From: Burkholderiaceae bacterium
Lineage (GTDB): Bacteria; Pseudomonadota; Gammaproteobacteria; Burkholderiales; Burkholderiaceae_C
Assembly (NCBI GenBank): GCA_024235955.1
Contig: JACKLJ010000003.1
Span: 62,001 to 126,000, forward strand
DNA: 64,000 nt
Direction: 5' to 3'
Within the stretch, counting starts at the first letter, position 1. The number at the start of each line of letters is the position of its first letter. Under the pieces are notes generated by a model. It saw nothing but the letters and a program-made list of their open reading frames with translations. It ran no database searches and was not told the DNA's origin. Shown piece by piece: positions 27,946-35,466 of this stretch. Position numbers and translations under genes: made by a program.

Positions 27946-28778
27946 TTCACCGGCAAAAAGGCCAGCAGCGGCGCGGCCACCACGCCCTGCAGGTACGAGA
28001 TGGCGGCGCGGCGGTAGCGCTCGGTCATGGTGGTGGCCAGCAGATCGAGCCGGCCGATGATCTTGCCGAACTCGCGTTCGAAGCTCAGGTTGCGCGTTTC
28101 CGGGCCGATCTCGTTGGCCAGCAGCAGCGGCCGGCCGGCGGCGTCGCGCCGCGTGTTCAGGATCCACAGCGCGGTTTCCATGTTGCGCGCGGCGTTGTAG
28201 AGGTGCTGGGGGTCGATGCTGTCGAGGTAATAGAAGTCGCGCTTGCCGCCGTGCGCGGTGACGATGGTGTCGGAGCAGGCGAAGATGAAGGCGGCCACCC
28301 GGTCGCCGGCGAAGTCGGGTGCCAGCGCGGCCGACAGGGCGGCCACGTCGCGCCGCCCGCCCAGGGGCGGCCAGGGCTGGCCGTTGATCATCGCGGCTTC
28401 GAGCTGCGCCAGCGCGGCCTCGCGCGAGGCCGCGCCGTTCTTGCGCCATTCCAGCGGGTTGCGGCGGTACAGCTTGTCCGCCAGCAGCATCAGGCTCAGG
28501 TGGTTGGCGCGCAGTTCCGCGCCGGTGAGGCGGTTGCCCTCGCTCTGCAGCAGTTCGGGGCCGCTGAAGCCGTCGCCGCGGACCTCGCCGCGATCGGCCG
28601 GGGCGCTGCCGCAGCCCGCCAGGGCGAGCGCGAGCAGCAGCGCGGAGGACGCGCAGCGCCGCCGATTGCCGGCGGCGCGGGGTTCAGGCGGGAATGGCGG
28701 CCTGATCGCCCTTGGCGGAGCTGGTGCTGGAAGAGGCTCCGCCGCCGCTGCCCTTGCCCGTGCCGAACGTGATCTCAC
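27942..28778 (-). CDS. Putative lipoprotein, start unclear, overlapping bactofilin gene
   Basis: The frame encodes a lipoprotein signal (RRRCASSALLLALALAGCGS) followed by about 220 residues without a family I recognise, including YYLDSIDPQHLYNAARNM and REFGKIIGRLDLL. Conventional start codons are absent just before the signal. The only one upstream is a GTG at 28778, which would add about 40 Ala/Pro/Arg residues and overlap bactofilin by 95 bp. A rare start (ATC near 28704) coupled to bactofilin translation is possible. The 3' end overlaps the HD gene by 4 bp. Confidence 0.6.
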   Translation of the reverse strand: MRSRSARARAAAAEPLPAPAPPRAIRPPFPPEPRAAGNRRRCASSALLLALALAGCGSAPADRGEVRGDGFSGPELLQSEGNRLTGAELRANHLSLMLLADKLYRRNPLEWRKNGAASREAALAQLEAAMINGQPWPPLGGRRDVAALSAALAPDFAGDRVAAFIFACSDTIVTAHGGKRDFYYLDSIDPQHLYNAARNMETALWILNTRRDAAGRPLLLANEIGPETRNLSFEREFGKIIGRLDLLATTMTERYRRAAISYLQGVVAAPLLAFLPVK

Positions 28779-29280
28779 CGGAGAGTTGTCCCCCTTCTTC
28801 GATCACGATCTTGCCATAGCGGATCTTGCCGGTCACCTTGCCGGTGGAGAAGATCACCAGTTTCTGGCGCACGGTGAGCGTGCCGTCGAACACGCCACGC
28901 ACTTCGGCGATGTCGATCTCGGCCGAGCCCTTGAAGGCGCCCTGCTCGGCGATCTGGATCACGCGCGAGTTCATGGTGGCTTCCACCGTGCCTTCGACCA
29001 CCAGCGTGTCGCAGTCGGTGATCTCGACGCCCTTGAGCTTGATGTTGGGGCCGACGGTGAGCTTGGCGCCACCGGCTTCCGGCTCCGCGGGCGTGGCGGG
29101 CGCGACGCGCGAAGCGGCGGGCGTCACCGGCGCCGAAAACGGCTGCGCGCCGGCGTTGGCGCCAGCCGACCCGAGCGAACTGGTGCCGCCCAGGCCAGAA
29201 GCCGCGGGCGGACGGGCCGGGGTGGCCGGGGGAGTGGGCTCAGCGTCGCGCTTGCCGAAAAAAGGTCCGTTCAGTGCCAT
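28684..29280 (-). CDS. Bactofilin
   Basis: A 198-residue cytoskeletal protein. The central DUF583 beta-helix domain runs from about residue 75 to 175: VGPNIKLKGVEITDCDTLVV, VEATMNSRVIQI, AEIDIAEVRGVFDGTLTV and TGKIRYGKIVIEEGG. Pro/Ala-rich and Gly/Ser-rich ends flank it, as usual. Bactofilins form non-polar filaments at the membrane that scaffold cell-wall or appendage enzymes. ATG at 29280 with AAGGAGA upstream. First gene of an operon with a lipoprotein and an HD-domain protein. Confidence 0.9.
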   Translation of the reverse strand: MALNGPFFGKRDAEPTPPATPARPPAASGLGGTSSLGSAGANAGAQPFSAPVTPAASRVAPATPAEPEAGGAKLTVGPNIKLKGVEITDCDTLVVEGTVEATMNSRVIQIAEQGAFKGSAEIDIAEVRGVFDGTLTVRQKLVIFSTGKVTGKIRYGKIVIEEGGQLSGEITFGTGKGSGGGASSSTSSAKGDQAAIPA

Positions 29281-29500
29281 CGTTTCTCCTTGCAGACAAC
29301 TCGGGCATCCTAACCGCCCATGTGACATTTCACACGAAACATGCGCAAAAGCTCGTAACCGATACGCATAGAAGCATTCGCTTGCCGGTGCGGCCGCGAG
29401 TGGCTCGCCGGCTTGCGCCCTGTGCCGGATGCGGCGCGCGAATTGCTACCATGCTCGTATCGAACGACCGCCCCCACCGGCACTTCCAACCTACCTCCAC

Positions 29501-30643
29501 GTGTCCGCCGCCGCCGAGCCCGAGCGCCTGCCGCGCCTAGGCCCGCCCGAAACCGCGGGCGGCGCCGCGCTGGCCGTGCCCGAAGGCGACTGGACCGCCG
29601 CCCAGCTCAGCCTGCCGGCGGTGTGGCGCCAGGTGGCGGCGGCCCTGGCCGGCACGGGGGGCGGTGCCACGGCTGGCTGGGACCTGCGGCGCATCGGCGC
29701 CATCGATTACCTGGGCGCGCTCACCTTCTGGGAGCACTGGGGCCGTCAGTGGCCGGCGCACCTGGAAGCCAGCGACGAGCAGCGCGCCATGCTGGAGCGC
29801 GTGGCGGCCCTGCCGCAGACCCCGCCCGCCCGCGGACCGCGCGGCTTTCTGGGCCAGATGGACGACTTCGGCGTCGGCGTGCTGGGGGCCATGGCGCAGG
29901 TGCGCGACTTCCTGCGCCTCATGGGCCAGCTGCTGCTGGACTTTCTGCGTCTGTTGCGCGCGCCGCAGGCCGGGCCCTGGCGTGATTTCTCCGGCAGCCT
30001 GTACCGCATCGGCGCGCAGGCGCTGCCGATCACGGCGCTGGTGGGCTTTCTGATCGGCGTGGTGCTGGCCTACCTGATGAGCCAGGTGCTGCGCCAGTTC
30101 GGCGCCGAGGCCTTCATCGTCAACATCCTGGGGCTTGCGCTGATCCGCGAACTGGGGCCGCTGCTGGGCGCGGTGCTGATCGCCGGCCGCTCCGGTTCGG
30201 CCATCACGGCGCAGATCGGCGTGATGCGCGTGACCGAGGAGCTGGACGCCATGCGCGTGCTGGGCATCGCGCCGGGCTTCCGGCTGGTGATGCCGCGCGC
30301 GCTGGCGCTGGGCATCGCCATGCCGCTGATCGCCGCGTGGACCACGCTGGCGGCGCTGCTGGGCGGCATGCTGGCGGCGGATATCACGCTCGGCATCACG
30401 CCGGCCTTCTTCCTGGAGGCGCTGCCCAAGGTGGTGCGGGTGTCCAACCTGACGCTGGCCATGGGCAAGTCGGTGCTGTTCGGCGTCTCGATCGCGCTGA
30501 TCGCCTGCCACTTCGGCCTGCGCGTCAAGCCCAACACCGAAAGCCTGGGCCAGGGCACCACGGCGTCGGTGGTGGCCTCGATCACGGCGGTGATCCTGAT
30601 CGACGCGCTGATCGCCGTGCTGTTCAAGTCGGTGGGCCTGTGA
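29501..30643 (+). CDS. MlaE-family ABC permease with N-terminal STAS-like domain
   Basis: About 380 residues. The C-terminal 250 are an MlaE/YrbE permease, with IRELGPLLGAVLIAGRSGSAI and ELDAMRVLGIAPGFRLVMPR. The first 110 or so look like a STAS-type domain (WDLRRIGAIDYLGALTFWEHW), so one polypeptide combines what E. coli splits into MlaB and MlaE. The start is uncertain: a GTG at 29501 fits the domain boundary, and an ATG at 29429 is possible. Permease of an MCE lipid transporter with the next three genes. Confidence 0.87.
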   Translation: MSAAAEPERLPRLGPPETAGGAALAVPEGDWTAAQLSLPAVWRQVAAALAGTGGGATAGWDLRRIGAIDYLGALTFWEHWGRQWPAHLEASDEQRAMLERVAALPQTPPARGPRGFLGQMDDFGVGVLGAMAQVRDFLRLMGQLLLDFLRLLRAPQAGPWRDFSGSLYRIGAQALPITALVGFLIGVVLAYLMSQVLRQFGAEAFIVNILGLALIRELGPLLGAVLIAGRSGSAITAQIGVMRVTEELDAMRVLGIAPGFRLVMPRALALGIAMPLIAAWTTLAALLGGMLAADITLGITPAFFLEALPKVVRVSNLTLAMGKSVLFGVSIALIACHFGLRVKPNTESLGQGTTASVVASITAVILIDALIAVLFKSVGL

Positions 30644-31503
30644 CCGCAGACCAGCCCGTGACCGACCCCGCCGCGCCGCCCGCCGCCGAGGCCCCCGCGG
30701 CCATCGAGGTGCGCGGCCTGTGGAGCGTGTTCCCCCGGCCCGGCGGCGGCGAGGTGGTGGTGCACAAGGATCTGGATCTCACCGTGCGGCGCGGCGAGGT
30801 GCTGACGCTGGTGGGCGGCTCGGGCACCGGCAAGACCGTGCTGCTGCGCACCATGCTGGGCCTCAACGTGCCGGCACGCGGCTCGGTCTCGGTGCTGGGC
30901 CGCCCGGCGGCCGAGCTGACACGCCCCGGCGCCGCCGCGCGCGTGGGCATGCTGTTCCAGCAGGGGGCGCTGTTCTCGGCCTTCGACGTGCTGGAGAACA
31001 TCGCCTTCCCGCTGCGCGAATCGCGCGCGCTGCCGGATGCGCTGGTGCGCGAGGCCGCACTGCTGAAGCTGCAGATGGTGGGCCTCAAGCCCGACGACGC
31101 ACGCAAGATGCCTTCCGAGCTGTCGGGCGGCATGATCAAGCGCGTGGCGCTGGCGCGCGCGCTGGCCATGGACCCGCCGCTGCTGATGCTCGACGAGCCC
31201 ACCGCCGGGCTCGACCCGAACGCCTCCGACGCCTTCTGCGCGCTGCTGCGATCGCTGCACCAGGAGCTGGGCCTGACGGTGGTGATGGTCACGCACGACC
31301 TGGACACGCTGTTCGAGCTGTCCGACCGCGTGGCCGTGCTGGCCGACCAGCACGTCATCGTCACCGCGCCGGTGCCCGAGGTGCTGGCCTTCAAGCACCC
31401 CTTCATCGAGCATTTCTTCCTGGGCGAGCGCGGCCAGCGCGCGATGGAGCTGCTCAAGAGCCGCCATCCGCAGGCGCCGGCCCTCCACGAACCGGCCGGT
31501 TGA
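30640..31503 (+). CDS. MlaF/Mkl-type ABC ATPase
   Basis: A 287-residue ATPase. Walker A GGSGTGKTVLL, Q-loop GMLFQQGALF, signature SELSGGMIKRVALARAL, Walker B LLMLDEPTAGLDP, and VTHDLDTL. The GTG start overlaps the permease stop (GTGA). A 20-residue Pro/Ala-rich leader precedes the domain. It powers phospholipid or hydrophobic-molecule movement by the MCE system. Confidence 0.92.
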   Translation: MTADQPVTDPAAPPAAEAPAAIEVRGLWSVFPRPGGGEVVVHKDLDLTVRRGEVLTLVGGSGTGKTVLLRTMLGLNVPARGSVSVLGRPAAELTRPGAAARVGMLFQQGALFSAFDVLENIAFPLRESRALPDALVREAALLKLQMVGLKPDDARKMPSELSGGMIKRVALARALAMDPPLLMLDEPTAGLDPNASDAFCALLRSLHQELGLTVVMVTHDLDTLFELSDRVAVLADQHVIVTAPVPEVLAFKHPFIEHFFLGERGQRAMELLKSRHPQAPALHEPAG

Positions 31504-31518
31504 AAGGACAATACCCCG

Positions 31519-32508
31519 ATGGAAAACAAGTCGCACGCCCTGGCCGCCGGCATCTTCGTGCTGGTGGTCACGGCCTTGCTGATCGGGCTGGCCTCCTGGC
31601 TGATGCGCGATACCGTCAGCACCACGACCTACCAGATGACCACCGACGAGGCCGTCTCCGGCCTGCAGCCGCAGGCCACGGTGCGCTACAAGGGCGTCTC
31701 GGTGGGCAAGGTCACCGACATCGGCTTCGATCCCGAGAAGCGCGGCAACGTGCTGGTGACGCTGGCCGTCGACAAGGATGCCCCCATCACCCGCACCACC
31801 TACGCGCAGCTGGCCTACCAGGGCGTCACCGGCCTGTCGTTCGTGCAGCTCGACGACGACGGCAACTCCAACGAGCCGCCCGAGCGCTACGAAGGCGGGC
31901 CGCCCCGCATCCCGCTCAAGCCCAACCTGTTCGGCCAGCTGAGCGACCGCGCGCAGGAGCTGGTGGGCAAGCTCGACGAAACCGTGGACCGCGTGAACCA
32001 CCTGCTGGGCGACCAGAACCAGGCGGCGCTGTCGCAGGCGATCCAGCAGGTGGCCGTGGCCGCGCAGGAAACCGCCGGCGCGGCCAAGAGCATCAACGCC
32101 CTGGCGGCCGACACCAACCGCACCATCGAGGCCCAGTTCGGCCCGCGCCACAGCAGCATCCCGCAGCTGGTCAATCAGACCACCGCGGCGCTCAAGACCG
32201 TGCAGGAAGCCGCCGCGCAGACCCGGCAGACGGTGGCCAGCCTGGACGGCGTGGCCGGCGACCTGAAGAAGGGCATGGGCGAGCTCACCGGCAAGGGCGG
32301 CGTGGTCGACCGCCTGGGCGAAAGCGTCAACACCTTCGGCTCCACCACGCTGCCGCGCATCCAGACGCTCACCGACGACGCCAGCCGCACCATCCGCCGC
32401 CTCGACCGCGTGGCCAACACCATCGGCGAGAACCCGCAATCGCTGCTGTACGGCAACGGCGCCATTCCGCCGGGGCCGGGGGAGCATGGATTTGAGCCAC
32501 CCCCCTGA
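31519..32508 (+). CDS. MCE-domain (MlaD-like) periplasmic protein
   Basis: A 329-residue protein with one N-terminal membrane anchor (AGIFVLVVTALLIGLASWLM) and one MCE domain (SGLQPQATVRYKGVSVGKVTDIGFD to TYAQLAYQGVTGLSFVQL). A long helical region follows (about residues 130-310, TDDASRTIRRLDRVANTI at the end). It is of the longer PqiB/Mce type rather than the short E. coli MlaD. It would form a ring or tunnel bridging the inner-membrane permease to the outer membrane. Confidence 0.92.
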   Translation: MENKSHALAAGIFVLVVTALLIGLASWLMRDTVSTTTYQMTTDEAVSGLQPQATVRYKGVSVGKVTDIGFDPEKRGNVLVTLAVDKDAPITRTTYAQLAYQGVTGLSFVQLDDDGNSNEPPERYEGGPPRIPLKPNLFGQLSDRAQELVGKLDETVDRVNHLLGDQNQAALSQAIQQVAVAAQETAGAAKSINALAADTNRTIEAQFGPRHSSIPQLVNQTTAALKTVQEAAAQTRQTVASLDGVAGDLKKGMGELTGKGGVVDRLGESVNTFGSTTLPRIQTLTDDASRTIRRLDRVANTIGENPQSLLYGNGAIPPGPGEHGFEPPP

Positions 32509-32586
32509 AAGGGTCATGGGACACCCCCCTCAGTCGCCTTCGGCGCCTCGGTGCTCGCCGCCAGAGGCGGCGGCCCTTCGGCCCGT

Positions 32587-32610
32587 CCAGACCTGCGCAG
32601 GCAGGTCTGG
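32587..32610. repeat. Palindrome CCAGACCTGC...GCAGGTCTGG, copy 2
   Basis: Same ten-base arms as 4749-4772, with a gcag loop overlapping the second arm. Part of the longer repeat block that ends in R2 copy 1. Confidence 0.75.
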
Positions 32611-32640
32611 AGCCGCGAGCCTCAGCCTCCTCTGCTGCGC

Positions 32641-32722
32641 GAGGGGGGACACCGCCAGTGGCCGGTGCAAGCCCGGCCACGGCGGTCGCTGGGTTGGCCT
32701 GCTCCGCGGCCGCTTGGGCCTG
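32641..32722 (+). repeat. R2 repeat copy 1
   Basis: An 80-90 bp block (GACACCGCCAGTGGCCGGT, GCCCGGCCACGGCGGT, GGCCTGCTCCGCGGCC as marker strings) that recurs in inverted orientation at 43911-43999 with roughly 85 percent identity by eye. Confidence 0.8.
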
Positions 32723-32780
32723 ACTGGGGCGCCGGCCGAGTCTGTTGCTTTACTGGGCGTGGAATCGTGAGATGAACGAT

Positions 32781-32840
32781 ATGAAAACCATAGCTGCCTG
32801 CGCCCGTCAAACCTGGGCTGGAAGCGTTTTTTGTCTTGGA
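32781..32840 (+). repeat. R1 repeat copy 9, encoding a signal peptide
   Basis: ATAGCTGCCTGCGCCCGTC core, GGGCTGGAAGCG and a TTTTTTGTC tail, translated as the beginning of the auxiliary lipoprotein. Confidence 0.88.
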
Positions 32841-33425
32841 TTGCTGGCCCTGGGCGGTTGCGCGCTGCCGCTGCCGGACAAGCCCACGCGGCCGGAGCCT
32901 TACGACCTCGGGCCGCCGCTGGCTGCGGCGGCCGCGCCCGCCAGCGCCTCGCCACTGGCGCTGCAGCGGGTGGAGGCGTCCGCCGCCATCGACGGCACCG
33001 CCATCGTCTACCGCCTGCTCTACGCGGCCGACGGCGCGCAGCAGCCGCGGCCCTACGCGCAGGCGCGCTGGGTCATGTCGCCGCCGCAACTGGTCACCCA
33101 GCGGCTGCGCGAAGCCCTGACGGCCACGCGGCCGGTGGTGGAGCCGGGGCTGGGGCTGGCCGGCGTGGCGCTCGGCGCCGAACTGCAGGAGTTTGCGCAG
33201 AACTTCAGCGCCCCCGGCACCAGCGAAGGCGTGGTGCAGCTGCGCGTCACGGTCACGGCGCCCAGCGCCGCCAGCGAGCGGCTGCTTGGCCAGCGCAGCT
33301 TCGTGGCGCGCAAGCCCGCGCCCAGCGCCGACGCCGCCGGCGGCGCGCAGGCACTGCGCCAGGCCACCGACGAGGTGGTCGCCCAGGTGGTGGCCTGGGT
33401 CAACGGCCTGCCCGCGCCGCGCTGA
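32781..33425 (+). CDS. ABC-type transport auxiliary lipoprotein (PqiC-like)
   Basis: A 214-residue lipoprotein of the ABC_trans_aux family, the outer-membrane partner of MCE transporters. Signal peptide MKTIAACARQTWAGSVF, hydrophobic stretch, lipobox LGGC; mature domain with YRLLYAADGAQQPRPYAQ, WVMSPPQLVTQRLREAL and a C-terminal ATDEVVAQVVAWV helix. Oddity: the first 17 or so codons are R1 copy 9 read in frame, so the signal peptide's positive and polar part derives from the repeat. An ATG at 32772 is an alternative start. It continues the MCE operon after a repeat-filled gap. Confidence 0.85.
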   Translation: MKTIAACARQTWAGSVFCLGLLALGGCALPLPDKPTRPEPYDLGPPLAAAAAPASASPLALQRVEASAAIDGTAIVYRLLYAADGAQQPRPYAQARWVMSPPQLVTQRLREALTATRPVVEPGLGLAGVALGAELQEFAQNFSAPGTSEGVVQLRVTVTAPSAASERLLGQRSFVARKPAPSADAAGGAQALRQATDEVVAQVVAWVNGLPAPR

Positions 33426-33516
33426 GCCGCCGCCGCCGTCGCGGCTCCATCACGGCGGCACCGCGCCGCGCCTTCAGGCAACATGGCGGCCTTGCAGGCT
33501 TGCGTGGAGCGGCTCC

Positions 33517-34020
33517 ATGTTTCAACTCAGCGTCCCGTGGTGGGAATTCGTCGTGCGCGGCGTGGTCGTGTACCTGTTCCTGCTGGTGTTCCTGCGCCTC
33601 ACGGGCCGGCGCCAGATCGGCCAGTACGACCCGTTTGACCTGATCCTGCTGCTGATCCTGTCCAACGCGGTGCAGAACTCGATGAACGCGGGCGACAACT
33701 CGCTCATCGGCGGCCTCATCAGCGCGCTCACGCTGATCGGCTGCCACGTGCTGATGGCCCGTCTGACCTGGATGAGCCCGCGGCTGGCGCGCTGGATGGA
33801 CGGCAAGCCGCGGGTGCTGATTCAGGCGGGCCAACTGGATGCCGGTGCGATGCGCGACGAGCGCCTCACGCCCGATGACGTGCACGCCGCGCTGCGCGCC
33901 GCCGGCTGCCTGCACACGCACGAGGTGGAGCGCGCCACCATCGAGAACAACGGCCAGATCACGGTGGTGCTGCGCAACCGCGATTCGGCCGAGGGGCTGA
34001 AGGGGGACGACGTGTCCTGA
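33517..34020 (+). CDS. DUF421/YetF-type membrane protein
   Basis: A 167-residue protein with three N-terminal hydrophobic segments (VVRGVVVYLFLLVFL and LILLLILSNAVQNSM among them) followed by a soluble domain with the family motif GKPRVLIQAGQLDAGAMR and LTPDDVHAALRAAG. DUF421 (YetF/YcaP-like) proteins are common and of unknown function. ATG at 33517; the start MFQLSVPWWEFVVRG is typical. Single gene, not obviously tied to neighbours. Confidence 0.87.
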   Translation: MFQLSVPWWEFVVRGVVVYLFLLVFLRLTGRRQIGQYDPFDLILLLILSNAVQNSMNAGDNSLIGGLISALTLIGCHVLMARLTWMSPRLARWMDGKPRVLIQAGQLDAGAMRDERLTPDDVHAALRAAGCLHTHEVERATIENNGQITVVLRNRDSAEGLKGDDVS

Positions 34021-34054
34021 GCCGGCCCGCGCGGCCGGCTGCACAGAGTCTTCA

Positions 34055-34120
34055 TTGCTCCTGAATCAGGAGCTGCCTGCGCCTGCCACGCGTGGGCTGG
34101 TGGCCTGAAAGGCCTTGAAT
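34055..34120 (+). repeat. R1 repeat copy 10
   Basis: Very complete copy: left hairpin GCTCCTgaatcAGGAGC, core CTGCCTGCGCCTGCC, GGGCTGGTGGCC, then GGCCTTGAA. Located in a convergent gap. Confidence 0.92.
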
Positions 34121-34163
34121 TCCGTCGGGCCACCGGCGCCCTGCGCAGGCGCTGCCGTCGCGC

Positions 34164-34601
34164 TCAGCCCGCGCAGGCCTTGCCGTGCGAGGGGTGGAAG
34201 CCCTTGGCCTTGGCGTCGGCCTCGCTCATGTACTCGCCGTGCTTGGTCTTCCCGTAGTAGCGGTCGCCGCTGCAGTGGTAGACCTTGGTGCTGTCGTTGG
34301 CCCAGACCTTGCCGTCGCCGCCGCCGGCGGCCATCGGCATGGCGGGCTTGGCCGGCGTCGCGGGTGCGGCGGCCGTGGTGGCGGCCGCGGCCGGCGCGGC
34401 GGCGGTGCCGGCGCCAGCCTTCTTGTCCACGCCGTGGTGGCCGCGGCAGGCGCCCTTCATGGTGGTGCCGGTGTAGGTGGTGCCGTCCTTGCAGGTCGCG
34501 GTGACGGTGGCCGCGTTGCCGGCGGCCGGCGCGGGTGTCTGCGCGAAGGCGGGAGCGGCCAGCAGGGCGGCCAGGGAGAGGGCAATAGTGCCGAGTTTCA
34601 T
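34164..34601 (-). CDS. Secreted DUF3761-like protein
   Basis: A 145-residue exported protein, signal peptide MKLGTIALSLAALLAAPAFA. Two short cysteine/histidine modules, CKDGTTYTGTTMKGACRGHHG and, at the end, YHCSGDRYYGKTKHGEYMS, are separated by an Ala/Pro linker. The modules resemble small nuclease/DUF3761 domains of unknown function. ATG at 34601 with GAGG upstream. It lies next to the first of the two paralogous beta-sandwich proteins. Confidence 0.75.
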   Translation of the reverse strand: MKLGTIALSLAALLAAPAFAQTPAPAAGNAATVTATCKDGTTYTGTTMKGACRGHHGVDKKAGAGTAAAPAAAATTAAAPATPAKPAMPMAAGGGDGKVWANDSTKVYHCSGDRYYGKTKHGEYMSEADAKAKGFHPSHGKACAG

Positions 34602-34713
34602 GGTGAGACCTCGTGGGAAAAAGCCTGGAACCCAGGCGGGGTGGAACAAGCGGTGGCGGCGCGGACGGCAGGGTGCCGGCGCCGGGTGTCGGGGAAAGGC
34701 CGGGCGCGTGGCA

Positions 34714-35193
34714 TCACGGCGTCCAGCGGAAGTCGAGGTCCTGCCCCTCGGGGCCGACGCGGACCTCGCGCGTCTGCGCGTGGCCGTGGTAGCTGGCCGT
34801 CACGCGGTAGTCGCCGGCCGCCAGCATCACAAAAGTCATCGGACCGCCGTGCGCCAGCCGCAGCAGCGTGTGGCCGCGTGCGTCGGCCACGGCCAGATGC
34901 ACACCGGCAACGGGGCCCGGCGCGCCCTGGAAGGCGATGCGCAGCGGCCAGTGGGCCGCGTCCCGGCGCATGGCCTCGGCCTCAGGGCGGCCGGCGCCGC
35001 CGTTCAGGTAGACCACGCTGGCGGCGGGCTTGAGCAGCACCACGTCGCCCGCGGTGCCGGGTGCGGATGCGGCGGCATCGGCGTGCGCCAGGGCGGGGGC
35101 GGTCAGGGCCAGGCCCAGCAGGGGCAGCGCGGCCAGCAAGCGCCGCGCCTGGCCGCCCGGCCTGCGATCTTCCTGCGTGACGGGCACGTCCAT
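34714..35193 (-). CDS. Secreted beta-sandwich protein, paralogue A
   Basis: A 159-residue exported protein (hydrophobic core LLAALPLLGLALTAPALA) with a carboxypeptidase-regulatory-like beta-sandwich ending in GDYRVTASYHGHAQTREV and VGPEGQDLDFRW. It is a paralogue of the gene at 41753: both share VYLNGG, WPLR, GPMT, YRVTASY and VGP in the same order. The ATG at 35193 is chosen by matching the paralogue's length. Both genes also share a promoter motif 120-122 bp upstream. Function unknown. Confidence 0.75.
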   Translation of the reverse strand: MDVPVTQEDRRPGGQARRLLAALPLLGLALTAPALAHADAAASAPGTAGDVVLLKPAASVVYLNGGAGRPEAEAMRRDAAHWPLRIAFQGAPGPVAGVHLAVADARGHTLLRLAHGGPMTFVMLAAGDYRVTASYHGHAQTREVRVGPEGQDLDFRWTP

Positions 35194-35274
35194 GCAGCTG
35201 CTGCTCCAGGCCACGCGGTGATGCCACGCGTGGCGCGCCGGGTATCGCGGGCAGGGCCCGTGAGGCATGGCGGA

Positions 35275-35343
35275 ACCTTAGGGCCCAGGGTCGCGCGGCG
35301 GCAGTGCCGGTGGTCACGACCGGCAGTGACGAAAGTCACTTTC
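35275..35343 (-). promoter_or_regulatory. Three-box promoter motif of paralogue A
   Basis: On the minus strand GTGAC-N4-GTCAC-N8-GTGAC (boxes at 35339-35335, 35330-35326, 35317-35313), then 32 bp to a -10-like CTAAGGT (35281-35275). The same layout, base for base in spacing, precedes paralogue B. Confidence 0.65.
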
Positions 35344-35366
35344 GGTGCTTGGCCCAGCCGTTGAAT

Positions 35367-35434
35367 TTAGGCATCAAATCGGCCTCCAGGCCATAAATGA
35401 CGCGCGCAGGCAGCTATTGTTCAAATAGCAATCC
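35367..35434 (-). repeat. R1 repeat copy 11
   Basis: Inverted copy: CAAATCGGCC, GGCCTCCAGGCC palindrome, core, then the perfect hairpin GCTATTGTTCAAATAGC. It carries the AT-rich version of the left hairpin and the GGCC version of the right one. Confidence 0.92.
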
Positions 35435-35466
35435 GGAGGTCGAGGGCCTCCCCCGGCCGGCGCCCC

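Larger units (their letters stand above)
32509..32780. other. Repeat-filled gap inside the MCE operon
   Basis: 272 bp separate the MCE gene from the lipoprotein gene that normally follows directly. They contain the CCAGACCTGC palindrome (32587-32610) and R2 copy 1 (32641-32722). No gene is visible. Confidence 0.7.
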
